Of a stretch of 64,000 bases of DNA, positions 30,001 to 39,528 are shown piece by piece. The position numbers and the translations under genes were made by a program. The stretch comes from Gammaproteobacteria bacterium (GTDB lineage Bacteria; Pseudomonadota; Gammaproteobacteria; Pseudomonadales; Azotimanducaceae): assembly GCA_026708185.1 (NCBI GenBank), contig JAPOVK010000044.1:1-64000 (forward strand), read 5' to 3'. The notes under the pieces were generated by a model that saw only the letters and a list, made by a program, of their open reading frames with translations, was not told the DNA's origin and did no database searches. How positions within the stretch are numbered: position 1 is the stretch's first letter; each line of letters starts with the position of its first letter.

Positions 30001-32802
30001 TCGGTGACGCCCGAGCAGTCGCCGACAAACTCGGCGGGTGGGCTTGCGCCGTAGCACGACGTGCGGAAGCCGCCCGCCAGTCTCGCTACTGTGGAGAAGT
30101 GTCTGCCTGGTACGGCATGTAACGTCGCGTCTACCTCGCGACCGGCGACCGGCGCCTCGTCTAGGTCCAGCACTTCGATCCGGATCCGTCGTTGCCCTGA
30201 CGGACTGTAGCCGGCGTTGTCGGCGCTGACGTGGAGTGCGGCCGGCAGCAGTACGGTCCAGGCCTCCGTGGTCACCTTCTCGCCACTAGCGTCGAAATAG
30301 TCCATCTCCACGGAGAGCCTCGCCCCGAGTCCGACGTCGGGCAGATTGGCTACCCGATGGGTAGCGCGGCCGTCGGCGTCCAGCGTCAGTTCGGCCTCGG
30401 TCTCCACGTCCGGTCGGCGGGTTCCGAGAACTGTGCTGTCGGGTTGGAACAATGTACGCACGGTGACCGCGGCCCGTGCGGCACCGCCGCCACCGAGGTA
30501 GGACACCGACAGCCCCAGGGGCACGACATCCGGGTCGACCATCGTCCGCCCGGGTACGGTGATCTCGCCGCGCATCGCGCCGACCCGAAACTCTTCGACT
30601 CGGAATGCACCGCCGCGCCAGTCGGTCCCGTGCAGCCGTAGGCGAGCGTCGTACCAGCCAAGCTGGGCGGTCGGGGGGAGATCGAAATGTGCAAGCGCGT
30701 TGCCGCGCGCGTCGACGCCGACCGGCATCGAGAAGGACTGGCGCGAGCCGTCATGCTCCAGCACCAGCTCCCCCGTCGCCGGTAACTTGGCGGGGATTGC
30801 CAGACCGTCGGAAACCGGCGTTCTGAGCACGAGCTTCATGGCGACGCGTTGTCCGGGCATGTACAGCGAGCGGTCGAAGACGACGTGTAGCAAGGTGTTC
30901 GGCGTGGTCAGTTCGATGCGCCGGTCGCGCATCGCCCATCTGTCGCGTTCCCAGCCCGTGATCACGAAGCTGAAGTCGTCGTCCGTGCGCGCCGACACCA
31001 GGTAGTCGCCGTAGAAAGGGTGGCAGTCGCCGGTCTGGGGTAGAGCCGACTGTATCCGCGCCAGGCCTTGGTCGTCGGTCTCGCCGCTCCAGAGTGCCTC
31101 CCCTGTGCAGGTGTCCGCGACCCGGACACGGGCGCCGGCGACCACCCCGGCATCGGCTAGGCGGGTCACCCACACCACGGACGACTCGCGTCCACGGATC
31201 AAGTGCACGGCCATATCCGTTACGAGGGCGCCCGCGGCCACGTGGTCGAAGCCGCCGATTGGGGGCGAGCGGGGCAGGGCGATCTCCAAGGCGCGGTATC
31301 CGCGGGCCGCGGGGAGGGCCAGCAACTGGTACGGAATAGACGTGTCGACAACGGCATGCCACGGCGTGCCGACGTCGTCGGGAAGGACGGGAACTGGCGA
31401 ACTCGGCCAGTTCCACGGCCGGTCGTACGTACGGTAGGGCTTGCCGGCGGGATCGTAGTGCACGGTTTGGACGGTCGTGGCGGCGACTCGGCGGAGAAGG
31501 TCTAGAACGTCGGCGTCGCCGTCGGCCCCGACCACGCGGCCGTTGACCCGGCAGGGCAAGCAGTCCGCCAACTCTGTCGGGCGACGAAGCAGCAAGGGGA
31601 TGGTCGGCTTGGCACCGACCTCTATCACGGTCAGGTCACCGAAAAAGGTGGCACCGGGCGGCAGCCGACGCGTTCGCACAGGCATTGGGAAGTCGTCGAC
31701 GTTGGCGAGCGGTCGCCCATCGATGTCTCGCACGGATCCGGTCAACTCGATCCGGTAGACCGCGTCTTCGATCAGTTGCCCGGGGAAGTGGACCGATCGA
31801 ATCTGCGGCCCGAGGTCATCGGCTTTGATCGTCGCTGGCTGGTGCGACCCGTCCGGACCGACGAGACGAAAGCTCGACGCGAACTGGCGCGGAAAGGGGG
31901 CAGTGAAGCGGATGCCTAGCGCGACCGGCAGACAGCCGCCGAGCGCACGTGTGCATTCCGCGCGTGCCTCGAAGGCCGGGCGTGTGTGGAACTCCAGCAC
32001 TTTGTCCTTCCGGAGACTGCTGACCATCGATCCCCGCGATCCGCGCGCCCCACACCAGCGCAACGGCCTTGCCGGGGGCGAGCGTGTCCCGGCAGCGTAC
32101 GAGTACGATTCGGCGCAGTGCTTCTCGACGCCTGCGGTCATCGCCGATGAACGGCGGTAGGTACGTGCTAACGGTGTCGACCAGGTCTTCCAACCGGTGA
32201 CGCTGGTGTTCGTCCAATAGGCCGAGGATCTCTTGCCGCTCCTCACCCCGAAGCACGTCGACGGCGGTGGTTTGCCGGCCGGCGTCGTGTTGGCACTGGG
32301 CATGGGCGGCAATGGTCGCGCCTTGCGCCGGGGCGTCCAAGCCGAGCAAGAAAACTTGGTGTTCGTCGACGATGCTGTCCGGCTTGGGAAGGCTGTCGCG
32401 AACGCTCGGACCGCCGGTGTTGAAAGCGAAGCTGCGCTCGCCTTCGAGTCGGTGTCCGCCGAGGCCTTTTACCCCGCGGCGCAGACGAAATCGGCATTGC
32501 ACCGCGCCGGGCACGTCGTGGTCGAAATCGTAGACCCACGTGCGCTCGTCCAGCCAACGGCCATCACCTTGGGTCGGACATTGAATGCGGAACGGATCCC
32601 GCAGGTCGGGATCGCCTAGCTTCACCATGTCCGCAGAGAACCGCGCGACGGCTTGGCGAGCGTCCTTGCTGTGACCGGTTGGGGAGAACGCTTCAACGCG
32701 TGGCGCGGCATGCGCCGCGCCGCCGAGGCCGACGACGATGCCGAGGGACGATGCGAGGGCGAACCTTCGCACCGACGTCGAACGGAAGGGCCGCGGTCCC
32801 AT
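27054..32802 (-). pseudogene. Alpha-2-macroglobulin family lipoprotein-like protein, frameshifted
   Basis: Large bacterial alpha-2-macroglobulin, about 1915 residues if the frame is restored; it traps proteases in the periplasm. The thioester motif CIEQ (bases 28392-28403) is present, so this is the thioester-bearing class. The N-terminus lies in a different frame: an ATG at 32802 with GGAG six bases upstream and a signal peptide (SLGIVVGLGGAAHA). That frame runs to about VALVWGARIAGID, while the homologous continuation KVLEFHTRPAFEARAECTR is in the next frame. The switch is near 32020-32040 and needs one extra or missing base. Downstream, 1650 or more residues are intact, including MG domains, the bait region and TRxLD-like parts. 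It is either a recent mutation, a sequence error or, less likely, a frameshifted expression. No pbpC neighbour is seen. Confidence 0.85.
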
Positions 32803-32873
32803 CACATGCTCCGCGTTCTCCCACCGGCGTCGCGAATGCACCTGTCAATGGACATCCGGCTCACTCAAGTCAT

Positions 32874-33875
32874 CTAGAGCTTCATCGACGCCGCATCATC
32901 CGAAGGTCTCAACGCGCCGATCCGTTCCTCCTCGGGCACTGCGAACGCGCGGGCCGGACTGCCCACCCGCCCGTAGGCGTTCCACAGCCCGAAGCCCAAC
33001 CGCCGCAGTAGTTCCGGCGAGCACTGCTCGTAGACCTCCGGCAGAATGCCGAGCGTGTAGTTCTCCTGGGTACGGAACTGCGGTCCGCAGAAGGTGGCGA
33101 GCAGGCCGAGTCGCACGCGGTCGCTGGTGTTGGCACCCGTGCCGTGCCAGGTGCGCCCTTCGAAGATGACGGCGGTTCCCGCGGGACCCTCGGCGGCGAT
33201 AGGCTGCAGGCCCAGCGTCTCGGTGGGTTGCCGCCCGGTCCGGTGGCTTCCGGGCACCAGCCGCGTGCCGCCGTTGTCGGCCGTGAAGTCGTTCAGCATG
33301 TAAAGCACGTTGCACGCGGACGGCGGTGGAATCTGCACCACTTCGGCCTCGTCGTTGTCGCGGTCGAAGTCGAGGCGGGTGATGTTTCCGGGTCGCACGG
33401 GCGTGTCTTCGGGTCGAGAAGACGCCGGCATCCACCACTGGTCCGTATGCAGTTTCATCTCCGCCCCGCCGGGCTTGGCGATGTTCGCGGACAGGGTCGA
33501 GAGCTGGAACTCGCGGCCCAGGATGTGCGCGACCACTTCGGAGGTTCCGGGGTGCATCGCGACCTGGCGGAACTCCTCGCCCTTGTTGATGAGCATCCAC
33601 AGGCGCTGGTTGACGCCGCCGTTTCTTGCGCGGAATGCACTGTCCGGTTCGTCCGTGAAGTTCCTCGGCATGGGCTGGGCGCGCCCGCCGTCCTCGAAGG
33701 CGAGGCCCGACTCCAGCTCGGCCTGCGCTTGCTCGACGAGCCTGTCCCGCACCGCGGTCAGGAAGTCGCCCTCAAGGGCGCGCTCGTAGACGCAATAGCC
33801 GAACTCGTCGACATCGCGCTTGAGTTGCCCGATGTCCCGTGTCGGCTGCGGCAGCGGCTCGTTGACGCCTTGCAC
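32874..33875 (-). CDS. Phytanoyl-CoA dioxygenase (PhyH) family protein
   Basis: Fe(II)/2-oxoglutarate-dependent oxygenase of 333 residues. The double-stranded beta-helix shows the metal ligands His143 and Asp145 in KLHTDQWW and the distal His in LVPGSHRTGR, followed by the 2-oxoglutarate-binding region near FEGRTWHGTGANTSDRVRLGL. The GTG start at 33875 is chosen because GGAGG lies seven bases upstream; a TTG ten codons earlier has no such site. The substrate is unknown. Such genes are numerous in some marine bacterial genomes. It is divergent from the small membrane protein at 33947. Confidence 0.93.
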   Translation of the reverse strand: MQGVNEPLPQPTRDIGQLKRDVDEFGYCVYERALEGDFLTAVRDRLVEQAQAELESGLAFEDGGRAQPMPRNFTDEPDSAFRARNGGVNQRLWMLINKGEEFRQVAMHPGTSEVVAHILGREFQLSTLSANIAKPGGAEMKLHTDQWWMPASSRPEDTPVRPGNITRLDFDRDNDEAEVVQIPPPSACNVLYMLNDFTADNGGTRLVPGSHRTGRQPTETLGLQPIAAEGPAGTAVIFEGRTWHGTGANTSDRVRLGLLATFCGPQFRTQENYTLGILPEVYEQCSPELLRRLGFGLWNAYGRVGSPARAFAVPEEERIGALRPSDDAASMKL

Positions 33876-33946
33876 GGCAAGTCCTCCGGTTCGACAGACG
33901 GTCAAGAGTGTACGCTCAACGAGTCTTGAAACATGCGGAGAGGAAA

Positions 33947-34207
33947 ATGACCGTCATCAAGGTGATTGGCGTTCTGTCGGTAGCCAAGATCGCGGGTGCG
34001 ATCGGTGCGCTTGTGGGACTCGTTTTCGGCATCCCGTTCGCCGTCGTGATCTACTTCACGGGATCCACGTGGCAAGTGATAGCAGCCGTCGCGTTGCCCT
34101 TGCTCTACGGAGGCGCGGGCTTTGTCGGTGGCGCACTTTACGCATGGCTCTACAACGTCGTCTCCCGCTGGGTCGGCGGAATCGAGGTCGACCTCGTAGC
34201 CGAGTAG
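33947..34207 (+). CDS. Small membrane protein, two predicted helices
   Basis: 86 residues. Two hydrophobic segments are visible: AKIAGAIGALVGLVFGIPFAVVIYF (split by glycines) and VIAAVALPLLYGGAGFVGG, followed by a short soluble tail with Trp and Asp. GGAGAGG lies a few bases before the ATG. It resembles small inner-membrane proteins of unknown function found in many proteobacteria. It is 59 bases upstream of the deacylase gene on the same strand and may be co-transcribed. Confidence 0.75.
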   Translation: MTVIKVIGVLSVAKIAGAIGALVGLVFGIPFAVVIYFTGSTWQVIAAVALPLLYGGAGFVGGALYAWLYNVVSRWVGGIEVDLVAE

Positions 34208-34266
34208 CGACTTCCCGCGGACGGCGTATGATTGGCCCCTTGAGCAAACGGGAGGGGAGACACCCA

Positions 34267-35967
34267 ATGCCACACGATCTCGTAATCCGCGGCGGCAACA
34301 TCGTCGACGGCACCGGCGCTGAGCCATTCACCGGCGATGTCGCCGTGGACGGCGCAACCATTTCCAAGGTCGGCAAGGTCGACGACCGGGGCGACCGCGA
34401 AGTCGATGCAGAAGGCCACGCCGTAACGCCTGGCTTCGTCGATCTGCACACCCACTTCGACGCCCAGGCGGGTTGGGATCCGTTGTTGACGCCAGTGTCC
34501 TGGCACGGCGTCACGACGGCGCTCTTCGGCAACTGTGGCGTCACCTTCGCGCCGTGCAAGCCCGCCGACCGCGAGTTCCTTGCCGGCATGATGGAAACGG
34601 TGGAGGACATCCCCAAGAACGCGATCCTGACCGGCTTGCCTTGGGACTGGGAATCCTACGGGCAGTACCTCGATTCCATCGAGAAACTCGACCCGGCGAT
34701 CAACATCACGGGCCTCGTCGGCCACTGCGCGTCCCGCTTCTACGTGATGGGCGAGCGCGCGATCACCGACGACGCGACCGAGGACGAGATCCGCCAGATC
34801 GCAGCCCTGGTCGGCCAGTCGGTGAAGGAGGGCGCGATCGGCTTCTCGACGAATCGACTCCCGGGACATGTGCTGCCGGACGGTCGCTCGATCCCGGGCA
34901 CCTTCGCCCAGCCGGAAGAGCTTGTCGCGATCTCGGAGCAGGTCGGCAAGCACGGCGGCATCCTGCAGAGCGTCCTGAACTACAGCAAGCTCGACGACGA
35001 GATGGCCATCCTCACGAAGCAGGGGCGGGCCGGACGCACGAGGATGCTGTTCAGCGCCCCGTACAACCCGGGCACCAACGGCCAGCGTACCGGCTACGAC
35101 GAGGCGATCGCCTCGATGAAGGCCGAGGGCATCGACATCAGCGGCCTGACCCTGCCACGCAGCGGTGGTTTCCTGTCCGGCTTGAAAACCGACATCCTGT
35201 TCGCACCGGGTGCTGGCCTGCGACCGCGCGAAACCACCGCGTGGGGCAGCCTCGTGAAGCTCGACTTCGAGGCGCGGCTGGCCGCGATCCAAGATGCGGA
35301 TACGCGCGCGAAGCTCGTCGAGGAGGCGAAGGCCGATCCGAGTATCGAGGAACGGGCTGCGAACTATTTCTGGCTCGGCGACGAGGATCGCCCGCAGTAC
35401 GTCAAGCCGGCGGAGCAAAGCCTGAAGAGCCTCGCCAAGGCGGCGGGCAAGCACCCGGTGGAGATCTGGCTCGACAAGATGCTGGAGACCGAGGGCCAGG
35501 CGATGTTCCACGTGCGCTTCTTCAACACCGACCTCGAGGCCTTGCCTGGCTTCCTGAAGGAGGATTGGGTGCTGCCGGGCATCGGTGATGCGGGTGCACA
35601 CGTCAGCCAGATCATGGACTCCGGCTGGACGTCGTTCCTGCTCTCGCACTGGGTGCGCGAGAAGGGCGAGTTCAGCATCCAGGAAGCCGTCCGGCGCATG
35701 ACCAGCGCCTCGGCCCGGGTGCTGGGATTCGAGGACCGTGGCACGCTGCGCGAGGGCATGAAGGCGGACATCAACGTCATCGACATGGCCCGCGTCCGGG
35801 AACGGCAGCCCAAGCTGGTGCACGACTTCCCCGGCGGCGCGCCGCGGCTGATCCAGAAGGCGGTCGGCTACAAGGCGACAGTCTGCAACGGCACCGTGAT
35901 CCTCGCCGACGACGAGCACACGGGCGAGCGGGCAGGGCGCGTACTGCGGAACCCCTCCGCGGCTTAG
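34267..35967 (+). CDS. N-acyl-D-amino-acid deacylase-type amidohydrolase
   Basis: 566-residue paralogue of the protein at 13746-15482, with the same architecture. The N-terminal beta-domain LVIRGGNIVDGTGAEPFTGD is followed by GFVDLHTHFDAQ with His61 and His63, Cys90 in FGNCGVTFAP, and GDAGAHVSQI with the catalytic Asp near the C-terminus. The two copies differ in the middle, suggesting different acyl-amino-acid substrates. The ATG at 34267 has GGGGAG eight bases upstream; open sequence before it is not coding. An unrelated 642-residue open frame runs opposite and is a shadow. Confidence 0.92.
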   Translation: MPHDLVIRGGNIVDGTGAEPFTGDVAVDGATISKVGKVDDRGDREVDAEGHAVTPGFVDLHTHFDAQAGWDPLLTPVSWHGVTTALFGNCGVTFAPCKPADREFLAGMMETVEDIPKNAILTGLPWDWESYGQYLDSIEKLDPAINITGLVGHCASRFYVMGERAITDDATEDEIRQIAALVGQSVKEGAIGFSTNRLPGHVLPDGRSIPGTFAQPEELVAISEQVGKHGGILQSVLNYSKLDDEMAILTKQGRAGRTRMLFSAPYNPGTNGQRTGYDEAIASMKAEGIDISGLTLPRSGGFLSGLKTDILFAPGAGLRPRETTAWGSLVKLDFEARLAAIQDADTRAKLVEEAKADPSIEERAANYFWLGDEDRPQYVKPAEQSLKSLAKAAGKHPVEIWLDKMLETEGQAMFHVRFFNTDLEALPGFLKEDWVLPGIGDAGAHVSQIMDSGWTSFLLSHWVREKGEFSIQEAVRRMTSASARVLGFEDRGTLREGMKADINVIDMARVRERQPKLVHDFPGGAPRLIQKAVGYKATVCNGTVILADDEHTGERAGRVLRNPSAA

Positions 35968-36022
35968 CCGGCGGTCGGGCGCGGCTTCATGAGTGTTGCG
36001 CCCGGCACCCCGGGTCGGCTTC

Positions 36023-36874
36023 ATGTACTCGGGAAGCTGCCTTTGCGGTGACATCGCCTTCGTCGTAGACGGCCTCATCGAGCACGTGGATCAATGCCAC
36101 TGCTCGATGTGCCGCAAGGCCCACGGTGCCGCGTTCGCCACGTATGGTGGTGCGGCGCCGGAGGACTTCCGGATGCTGCGCGGCGAATCCCTGGCCCGGA
36201 GCTATCGATCCTCGCCAATCGGTAGGCGGCCCTTTTGCCCGCGTTGCGGGTCCGTCGTGCCACGGGCGGTTCCGGGCACACCCGTTGCCATCGCATTGGG
36301 CAACGTGGCACAGACCCCCGCCGCACGGCCGAAATCGCACTTCTTCGTGGGCTCGAAAGCGCCGTGGCACGAGATCCCCGACGATCTGCCGCAGTTCGAC
36401 GAATACCCGGCGTCGTTCGGGTTCGACGCCTCCGTCACGTGGCGGCCGGTGCGCTCGACGTCGCCCCCTGGCAGAACGGGTGGCAGTTGCCTATGCGGCG
36501 CCGTCGCGTTCGAGTTCCGCGGCCGGCCCGTGGAGATGGTCAACTGCCACTGTCGGGCCTGCCGGCGTGCCGTGAGCGCGGGATTCGCCACCTATGTCAC
36601 CATCGAACGCGAAGCCTTCCGTTGGACGGCGGGCGAGTCGAACGTGGTCCGCTTCTCGAAGCCCGGATCGCTGCACGCCTCGTCCGCTTTCTGCAGTACC
36701 TGTGGCTCGCCGATGCCCCGCTCGGCGCCATCGGGACGTATCGACGTACCCGCCGGGAGCCTGGACGACGATCCGGGCTTACGTGCGGGAGCCAACCTCC
36801 ACGTCGCGGAAAAGGCGGACTGGGTTGTGCTGGACCCTGACCTTCCTGCATTCGCCACGGTCCCCGACGAGTGA
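36023..36874 (+). CDS. GFA-domain protein with two tandem zinc domains
   Basis: About 283 residues with two consecutive GFA/CENP-V-type domains. Each has the zinc cysteines: first SGSCLCGDIAF, QCHCSMCRKAHGAAFAT and FCPRCGS; second GGSCLCGAVAFEF, NCHCRACRRAVSAGFAT and FCSTCGS. The family was named for glutathione-dependent formaldehyde activation, but most members have no proven activity, so only zinc binding is safe. Single-domain proteins of 130-150 residues are usual; this one is an internal duplication. A GTG ten codons upstream is an alternative start. Confidence 0.88.
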   Translation: MYSGSCLCGDIAFVVDGLIEHVDQCHCSMCRKAHGAAFATYGGAAPEDFRMLRGESLARSYRSSPIGRRPFCPRCGSVVPRAVPGTPVAIALGNVAQTPAARPKSHFFVGSKAPWHEIPDDLPQFDEYPASFGFDASVTWRPVRSTSPPGRTGGSCLCGAVAFEFRGRPVEMVNCHCRACRRAVSAGFATYVTIEREAFRWTAGESNVVRFSKPGSLHASSAFCSTCGSPMPRSAPSGRIDVPAGSLDDDPGLRAGANLHVAEKADWVVLDPDLPAFATVPDE

Positions 36875-36958
36875 TCTTCGACGCCAGACCGGTCGACTGA
36901 GCGTTTGCGGTATTGTTGCGTCTTCGCAATCGCGGCAAGGCATCGACAAGGATCGAAG

Positions 36959-37873
36959 GTGACACCTCGCCGCGTCGGCTCCGGCTTGATCTTCGTGACT
37001 CCCCTTCTGGTAACCGTTGTTGCGCTGGCAGACGGACGCAGAGAGGGCAGCCCGACCGATCTCGCGTGGCTTCGCGGCGAGGTAGGCGACGGTGCGCTGG
37101 TTCACCATGCCGACGGGCGCATATACCTCACCGAACTGCTCACCGCCGAGACCGTCCACGTCGGCAACGGCAACCAGCCGGAGTTTTCGCCGGACGGCAC
37201 CAAGTTCGCATGGATCGACGGCGGCGCGGCCAAGGGCCGCTTGCGCAAGGGTGATCCGACCGTTCACGTGATCGCCGAAGGCGTTCGCCGTGAGGGCGGC
37301 GTCCATTGGCTGTCCAACAGCGAAGTGGCCGTCGTGCTCCGGCGGGACGGCGACAGGAAGTGGTTTCGCGTTTCCCTCGACGGTCGCCAAGCGGAGATTC
37401 CCGAGTTGACCGCCCTGGGAACCGGGGGCTATGAATGCGATGTCCGCCAGGCCGAGGACGGTGTCTGGTCGTACGTTGCCGACGAAGCCTGGCGGACTTC
37501 GGACGGGCGGCGCGGTCGGGTTGCGGGGACGTGTTCGGTCAGCCTGTCGCCGGACGGCCGTTCCGTCACCTCGCTGCACGACGACCACAAGACGGCCGCA
37601 ATCCAGGCGATCCGTCCGGGCGGCGTGGAGCGCACGCTCCACTGGCGCTACGAGGGCGGCTTCGACAATCACCGCTGGGCGAGTGCGTCGGCCGCCTATA
37701 TCGTCGTGGTTGACGAAGTCCACCAAGAGTCCAAGGACGTCACTTACCCGGTGGTGATGAGCGCCGATGGGCAGCGCAGCACGCGCCTCGGCAACAAGGG
37801 TTTCGCGCGCCATGGCGTCTACGGCGACTTCGTTGTCGGCGACGGGGTCGGCAAAGGCTGGCTCGCCGACTGA
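36959..37873 (+). CDS. Secreted TolB/WD40-like beta-propeller protein
   Basis: 304 residues from a GTG with AAGGA six bases upstream. An N-terminal hydrophobic segment (GLIFVTPLLVTVVALADG) should be a signal peptide. The body has propeller-type repeats such as QPEFSPDGTKFAWID (the PD40 motif of TolB and DPP-IV-like proteins) and CSVSLSPDGRSVTSLHDD. The function is unknown; binding of a protein or glycan is plausible. A decayed tandem copy follows 20 bases later, then the LamG-like, MBOAT and AlgX-like genes, all closely spaced, so it may belong to that operon. Confidence 0.75.
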   Translation: MTPRRVGSGLIFVTPLLVTVVALADGRREGSPTDLAWLRGEVGDGALVHHADGRIYLTELLTAETVHVGNGNQPEFSPDGTKFAWIDGGAAKGRLRKGDPTVHVIAEGVRREGGVHWLSNSEVAVVLRRDGDRKWFRVSLDGRQAEIPELTALGTGGYECDVRQAEDGVWSYVADEAWRTSDGRRGRVAGTCSVSLSPDGRSVTSLHDDHKTAAIQAIRPGGVERTLHWRYEGGFDNHRWASASAAYIVVVDEVHQESKDVTYPVVMSADGQRSTRLGNKGFARHGVYGDFVVGDGVGKGWLAD

Positions 37874-37893
37874 CCGAGGGAGGCAGGTTTTCG

Positions 37894-38383
37894 ATGTTGG
37901 CCATTGACACGCGCGGCCGCGGATTCGCCATGGCGGCTTGTGTGCTGGCGGGGACCTTGGCGCTGGCGGACGGGGACGCCAAAGAACGGCCTACCGATCT
38001 CGAGTGGCTCCGTGCCGAAGTCGGCGACGGCGCCCTGATCCACCACTCCGATGGACGCATCTACCTGACGGAACTCGCTACTGCGGATAGCGTCCTCGTC
38101 GGCAACGGCAACCAGCCGGAGTTCTCGCCGGACGGCACCAAGTTCGCGTGGATCGATGGCACCGCCGCCAAGGGTCGCTTGCGCCGCGGGGACTCGACGA
38201 TCCATGTCATCGCCGAGAATGTCGAACGGTTGGGCGGCGTGCATTGGCTGTCGAACACGGAAGTCGCCGTCGTTTTGCGCAAGGAGGACGGTGAGGTTGG
38301 GGAACAAGGGTCTCGCGCGGAACATGGTCTACGGTGACTTTACCGTGGGGGACGGCGTTGGCCAGGGCTGGCTCGCGCCCTGA
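37894..38383 (+). pseudogene. Decayed tandem copy of the TolB-like gene
   Basis: The first about 130 codons parallel the preceding gene nearly position by position: a hydrophobic leader, then GDGALIHHSDGRIYLTEL, NGNQPEFSPDGTKFAWIDG and GGVHWLSNTEVAVVLR. After LRKEDG the frame jumps straight to the paralogue's C-terminus, seen in another frame as RLGNKGLARNMVYGDFTVGD ending GQGWLAP. About 140 internal codons are missing and the join is out of frame, so the open frame that starts at 37894 ends early at 38337 with an unrelated tail. GGGAGG precedes the ATG, so a short product could still be made. Confidence 0.85.
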
Positions 38384-38394
38384 CCAGGCATAAG

Positions 38395-39513
38395 ATGATC
38401 GGACTCAAGCGTGGGGCGTGGGCCGCCGTGGTCGGCCTGCTCGCGGCTTGTCTCTTTGCCCAAGCGGAGTGGCCGCCGAGCACGGACGGGCTCGTGTTCC
38501 TCTGGGAAAACGGCGAGGCATCCAACACGGTGCCGACCGGTGACGGTATCGGCAGGCTGTGCCGGCTCATCCCCGAGGCTGGTGCCGTGTTCGACCGCTT
38601 CTGGGCCATGGATTTGAGCGCTGGCGCTTTCCGCGCGGAAGCCGAAACGGACGCCTTGCTGCGCGACGCGATCCGGGACAGCGAAGCTTTCACCATCGAG
38701 GCGGTACTGACGAGCACTGGCGAGGCGGCCGAGGGTTTCTACGAAATCATGTCGTTCGGCTTGTCGATCGGAGCCGCAGGCCGGTGTAACGCGTTCCGCC
38801 CGGAGGCGGATGCGTGCAAGCGGTACGGGTTCGTACTCGGCGGGCGTTTCAACCTCGTTTTCTTCGGCTTGGCCGGGCCGGAGTCGCAGGGTTTTCGGGT
38901 CTTCGACGTCGGCTTCCAACTCGGCGAAAGGCCGCGCCATGTGCTGATCACGTACAACGCGGGTGAGCTCGACATCTACCTGGACGGCGGATCGCGGCGG
39001 TTCCCCCAGGCCGAGTTCGATCTGTCGTCGAGCGCCGACGCCGCGTTGGCGTTCGGCGCGCCGGGCACGTGGAACGGCAGCGTCGAGAGCGTTGCCTTGT
39101 ACACGCGGGCGTTCAGCGCCACCGACGCGGCGGCGCACTACAACGCCAACGTCGCACGGCTGGCGGGCCGTTCGCCACTGCCCGTGCTCGAGGTCGACGC
39201 ACGACTCGTCGAGAAGCGCCCCATTCCGAGGGCCGAGGTGTATCCGAACTCGCTCGTGGTCTACGACTACCGCGTCTCGACGGTTCACGAGGGTGAGTAT
39301 GGTGAAGAGAAGCTGCTCGTCGCCCACCGTGGCAACCTGAACGGCAGGCGCAACCGCGTTGTCGGCGATCTGATTGTCGGGCGGCACTACGTCCTGAAAC
39401 TCGAGCCGTTCGAGGGGCATCCGCAACTTGGCGGCCTACAGATTGTGGGCAACGACGAGGATTGGCACCTGCCCCTCTTCTACGCGGTATCCGAACCGAC
39501 GGCAGCCGAATAG
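38395..39513 (+). CDS. Secreted LamG/ConA-like lectin-fold protein
   Basis: 372 residues with a signal peptide (GAWAAVVGLLAACLFAQA). The middle (about residues 25-260) has the strand pattern of a LamG jelly-roll: SEAFTIEAVLT, PRHVLITYNAGELDIYLDG, ALAFGAPGTWNGSVESVALYTRAFS and AAAHYNANVARLAGR. A second small beta-domain follows (about 265-360). LamG folds bind or cut glycans, but no catalytic residues are evident. It sits 15 bases upstream of the MBOAT gene and so is probably part of the O-acetylation operon, perhaps as a glycan-binding partner. Confidence 0.8.
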   Translation: MIGLKRGAWAAVVGLLAACLFAQAEWPPSTDGLVFLWENGEASNTVPTGDGIGRLCRLIPEAGAVFDRFWAMDLSAGAFRAEAETDALLRDAIRDSEAFTIEAVLTSTGEAAEGFYEIMSFGLSIGAAGRCNAFRPEADACKRYGFVLGGRFNLVFFGLAGPESQGFRVFDVGFQLGERPRHVLITYNAGELDIYLDGGSRRFPQAEFDLSSSADAALAFGAPGTWNGSVESVALYTRAFSATDAAAHYNANVARLAGRSPLPVLEVDARLVEKRPIPRAEVYPNSLVVYDYRVSTVHEGEYGEEKLLVAHRGNLNGRRNRVVGDLIVGRHYVLKLEPFEGHPQLGGLQIVGNDEDWHLPLFYAVSEPTAAE

Positions 39514-39528
39514 CGGAATCCGCGCGGG

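Noticed and set aside
32020-32040. Programmed ribosomal frameshift
   Set aside because: No slippery heptamer or clear downstream structure was recognised at the frame change; mutation or sequence error is simpler.
34150-36078. 642-codon open frame on the minus strand
   Set aside because: It lies opposite a well-supported D-aminoacylase gene, is His/Arg/Asp-rich like many GC-rich shadow frames, and has no family features.
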